Source of the DNA: an uncultured Allobaculum sp.
GTDB lineage: Bacteria; Bacillota_I; Bacilli_A; Erysipelotrichales; Erysipelotrichaceae
Length of the DNA: 16,669 bases
Reading direction: 5' to 3'
Assembly (NCBI GenBank): GCA_910577085.1
Contig: CAJTLE010000061.1
Location: forward strand, 1 to 16,669
The first letter of the stretch is position 1, and each line of letters opens with the position of its first letter. The notes beneath the pieces were generated by a model, which was given only the letters and a program-made list of their open reading frames with translations, was not told the origin of the DNA and made no database searches. The position numbers and the translations under genes are program-made. Shown here piece by piece: positions 15,071-16,669 of this stretch.

Positions 15071-15132
15071 CCATCTGACAAGAAACGTCTGGCTGCCCTT
15101 TTTGGAGGAAGCAATCCAGACATGACAGATGG
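15071..15132. ncRNA. Candidate structured RNA: three-tier hairpin
   Basis: The 62-base segment folds into nested perfect helices: CCATCTG (15071-15077) with CAGATGG (15126-15132); GTCTGG (15087-15092) with CCAGAC (15116-15121); TGC (15094-15096) with GCA (15111-15113); and possibly CCT with AGG closing a six-base loop. The internal loops are asymmetric (9 and 4 bases, then 1 and 2). It can be read on either strand. On the minus strand it lies about 120 bases before the secreted repeat-protein gene and would be in its leader. No known riboswitch, T-box or 6S consensus was recognised. Confidence 0.4.
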
Positions 15133-15260
15133 GTACGATCGGTATACAGGAGGTTTTGAATCTTCCAGGAATCGAACAGAGTCAGAAGTCAAGTTCAAAG
15201 CAATGGGAAAGATCCATATCCTTGTAGCCTGTTATCTAATAGATTAAGGGATTCAAGCGG

Positions 15261-15295
15261 AAAATCAACCGCTATCCAGAAAATGAGTTGATTTT
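15261..15295 (+). terminator. Possible terminator, plus strand
   Basis: Arms AAAATCAAC (15261-15269) and GTTGATTTT (15287-15295) form nine perfect pairs around a 17-base loop, and two further T follow. The T-run is mostly inside the stem and no plus-strand gene precedes it, so it may instead be a leader hairpin or serve a small RNA. Confidence 0.35.
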
Positions 15296-15438
15296 TTCAC
15301 TTTACGTGCGGGATTGAAAACTCTATTCAACTCTTTCATCTTTTATCGAGAAATCTTTATTTTTGTATCCGTAAATCCCTTTCTCCACCAATCTGCGGCT
15401 TATGGACAGCTGTGCCTGCGTTCCTTTTTACGAAAAAA

Positions 15439-15469
15439 CGGTAAACAGATTTGGACGTTCTGTTTACCG
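15439..15469 (-). terminator. Strong rho-independent terminator, minus strand
   Basis: Perfect 11-bp arms CGGTAAACAGA (15439-15449) and TCTGTTTACCG (15459-15469) with a 9-base loop are followed on the minus strand by six U. It lies 148 bases beyond the stop codon of the IIB-domain gene and is the only terminator seen for it, leaving a long 3' untranslated tail or room for a small RNA. Confidence 0.85.
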
Positions 15470-15616
15470 CTGCAACATTCTTTTTACCGTTATCGAGGAA
15501 TTCAGACTGGAAGCTTCCAGATCTGAAAGCCTGAATTGAAAGAGCGAATTTTTCTGCCCGCAAAGGCGTGAGTTACAGGCGAGAGTCTGTCAGGACAAGG
15601 CAAGAGAAATTTGATT

Positions 15617-16237
15617 TCAGAGCAGATCATGGATAACTTTGCGGGCATTCATCGTCGCAAAATCAAGGGTGTTGATTTTCGCAACCTTCTTGCCGAAATG
15701 GCGGGTAATATCCTGGAGATGATAGCCAACCTGAGGCGTGAGCAGGATCTTGTCATAGCAGGACAGACAGATCTTGTCGAGCTGGGAAAATGCTGCGGAT
15801 TCGACCTTGGTTGAACTGCCATTTTCATCGAGAATCTTCTGCATCATTTGGGCAAACAGACCCGAAGTGACACCCGATGTGCAGACAAGGAGCACCCGTT
15901 TGCATCCAGTGATGACTTGTTCAAGATCATTGATTGTTTTGGATTTTGCTTTTACAACATCCATAAAGGAAAGAGCAGCCTGGAACGTATCATCCGGATC
16001 CACTGGTTCCATATGTAAATAAAATTCGTTCTCGCCAGTCTGGGTATTTTCAACACTCAGCTCCAGAATCCCGGTTTTCTGATAGTCATAAAAATTTGCG
16101 GCAGCCAGATGGGAGTCAGTATGAATCACAATCGAATTCTCGTTCACCTTGGCCCCTTCAAAATTTGCCAGATAACAATACACGCATCGCAGATACGGGT
16201 TGATCATCCATTCCGGATATTTGATCCTGGTATTCAT
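15617..16237 (-). CDS. Unknown N-terminal domain fused to a PTS IIB-like (lactose/cellobiose-type) domain
   Basis: The ATG at 16237 is chosen because GGGAAGGGGG lies eight bases upstream; a longer frame from 16393 would add 52 low-complexity residues. The protein has 206 residues. Residues 112-206 match the IIB domain fold: KRVLLVCTSGVTSGLFAQMM with the phosphorylatable cysteine at C119 in the P-loop, then DKILLTPQVGYHL at 162-174 and a C-terminal helix. Residues 1-108 (INPYLRCVYCYLANFEGAKV, then a Tyr/Glu-rich part) match no family I recognise. Normal IIB proteins are about 100 residues and lie beside IIA and IIC genes; none is present here. It may be a phosphorylation-dependent sensor rather than a transport subunit. 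A -10-like TATACT (minus strand, 16293-16298) lies 55 bases before the start. Confidence 0.7.
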   Translation of the reverse strand: MNTRIKYPEWMINPYLRCVYCYLANFEGAKVNENSIVIHTDSHLAAANFYDYQKTGILELSVENTQTGENEFYLHMEPVDPDDTFQAALSFMDVVKAKSKTINDLEQVITGCKRVLLVCTSGVTSGLFAQMMQKILDENGSSTKVESAAFSQLDKICLSCYDKILLTPQVGYHLQDITRHFGKKVAKINTLDFATMNARKVIHDLL

Positions 16238-16669
16238 CGTCAGTCCCCCTTCCCTGAGTAATATCTTTATGCCTTCTTTATCTTCCAGCTTCAGTATAAA
16301 GAATTCAAAGCCTTCCTGCGGAGCAGAAAACCCTGTTTTTTGTGATACCGATTTCCTTTTTGGATTCGTATGATCTGGAACAGTTCTCTTCATCCACCCT
16401 CTTTTTTGACGGCTTCAGCAATTGTACAGTCCGATTCTTTCCTTTTGGCTTTGCGAAATGTCTATTCATTTCATAAATACGCAAATACACGCAGTGGTTT
16501 CACGACCTTTCTCTGGCCGCTTTTCACTTCTCTCCATCCAAACAATGCCATTCGGTTAACGACATTTTAGATAGCCAAATCGTCAGTTTAAGATGATTTG
16601 GCTTTTTTTGTGCATACTTAAAAAACAAAAACATTTAATGGTCAAAAAGTTGTCCTAAAGAGATAATTG
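16238..16669. other. 432-bp region to the window edge without a recognised gene
   Basis: It contains the leader of the IIB-domain gene and an orphan plus-strand terminator at 16573-16609. A 66-residue plus-strand frame (16370-16570) ends two bases before that terminator, but it lacks a ribosome binding site and resembles nothing I know, so it is not called as a gene. AT-rich sequence follows to the edge. Confidence 0.4.
16573..16609 (+). terminator. Strong rho-independent terminator, plus strand, orphan
   Basis: Arms 16573-16584 and 16592-16603 form a 12-bp stem (AGCCAAATCGTC/GATGATTTGGCT, one G-U) with a seven-base loop, followed by seven T. In the minus direction the stem is followed by AUCUAAAA, so only the plus strand is served. 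No recognised plus-strand gene precedes it. Confidence 0.8.

Larger units (their letters stand above)
14953..15616. other. 664-bp non-coding region holding structured elements
   Basis: Short open frames here lack ribosome binding sites and family resemblance. The stretch holds the hairpin at 15071-15132, a possible terminator at 15261-15295 and a strong minus-strand terminator at 15439-15469. Near the secreted-protein gene there are also small inverted repeats, GCGA-TTC-TCGC (about 15048-15058) and CTTTTCT/AGAAAAG (about 15010-15032). TTTACCG or its complement occurs three times between 15439 and 15490. No promoter with two good hexamers was found for the secreted-protein gene, so its leader could be long. 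Confidence 0.5.

Noticed and set aside
14980..15198. 72-residue minus-strand frame across the hairpin region
   Set aside because: No ribosome binding site or family resemblance; the strong pairing at 15071-15132 fits RNA structure better than coding.

Overview
The window looks like a chromosomal segment of a moderate-GC Bacillota bacterium. The PTS-linked beta-glucoside genes, LicT-type antiterminator, rho-independent terminators with U-runs, AGGAGG-type ribosome binding sites and guaA/tsaBDE/rarA content all fit. The secreted repeat protein of the DUF5648 type and general protein flavour suggest Erysipelotrichia, but this is inference from recall and no search was possible. Almost every intact gene lies on the minus strand; the only plus-strand coding traces are the end of a truncated gene at the left edge and a broken TetR-type regulator.

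Layout, left to right. 1-910 is accessory: the 3' end of a plus-strand gene, a 108-residue minus-strand ORF that resembles small insertion-sequence accessory proteins and has its own promoter, a terminator, and a 120-bp miniature transposable element with inverted ends and an almost perfect 8-bp target duplication. 911-3354 is a beta-glucoside utilisation pair: a GH1 6-phospho-beta-glucosidase followed by its LicT/BglG-type antiterminator. 3355-4674 is a decayed module: a headless permease C-terminus, an operator-like palindrome and a TetR regulator with an out-of-frame deletion near its C-terminus. 4808-11257 is a housekeeping block read leftwards: rarA, tsaE, tsaB, rimI, tsaD, a Pat-like acetyltransferase and guaA, ending at a strong terminator. 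TsaB, TsaD and TsaE make the tRNA t6A modification with TsaC, which is not in this window. Several junctions overlap (ATGA, TAGTG), so translational coupling is likely. 11331-13311 is a two-gene operon: a secreted, membrane-anchored TPM-domain protein and a double zinc-ribbon membrane protein with a His/Asp-rich linker. 13565-14952 encodes a secreted protein with three 45-residue repeats and an unrecognised C-terminal domain. 15439-16237 encodes a protein with a PTS IIB-like C-terminal domain behind an unrecognised N-terminal domain.

The most interesting unexplained items are: a compact three-tier hairpin at 15071-15132 in a 664-bp non-coding stretch; the TPM/zinc-ribbon pair with its tandemly repeated metal-ligand-rich linker; the IIB fusion protein with no IIC or IIA partner; the DUF5648-type secreted protein; and the disordered repeat tail on RarA. 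No CRISPR array, rRNA or tRNA was seen. No defence or other large novel system could be supported.
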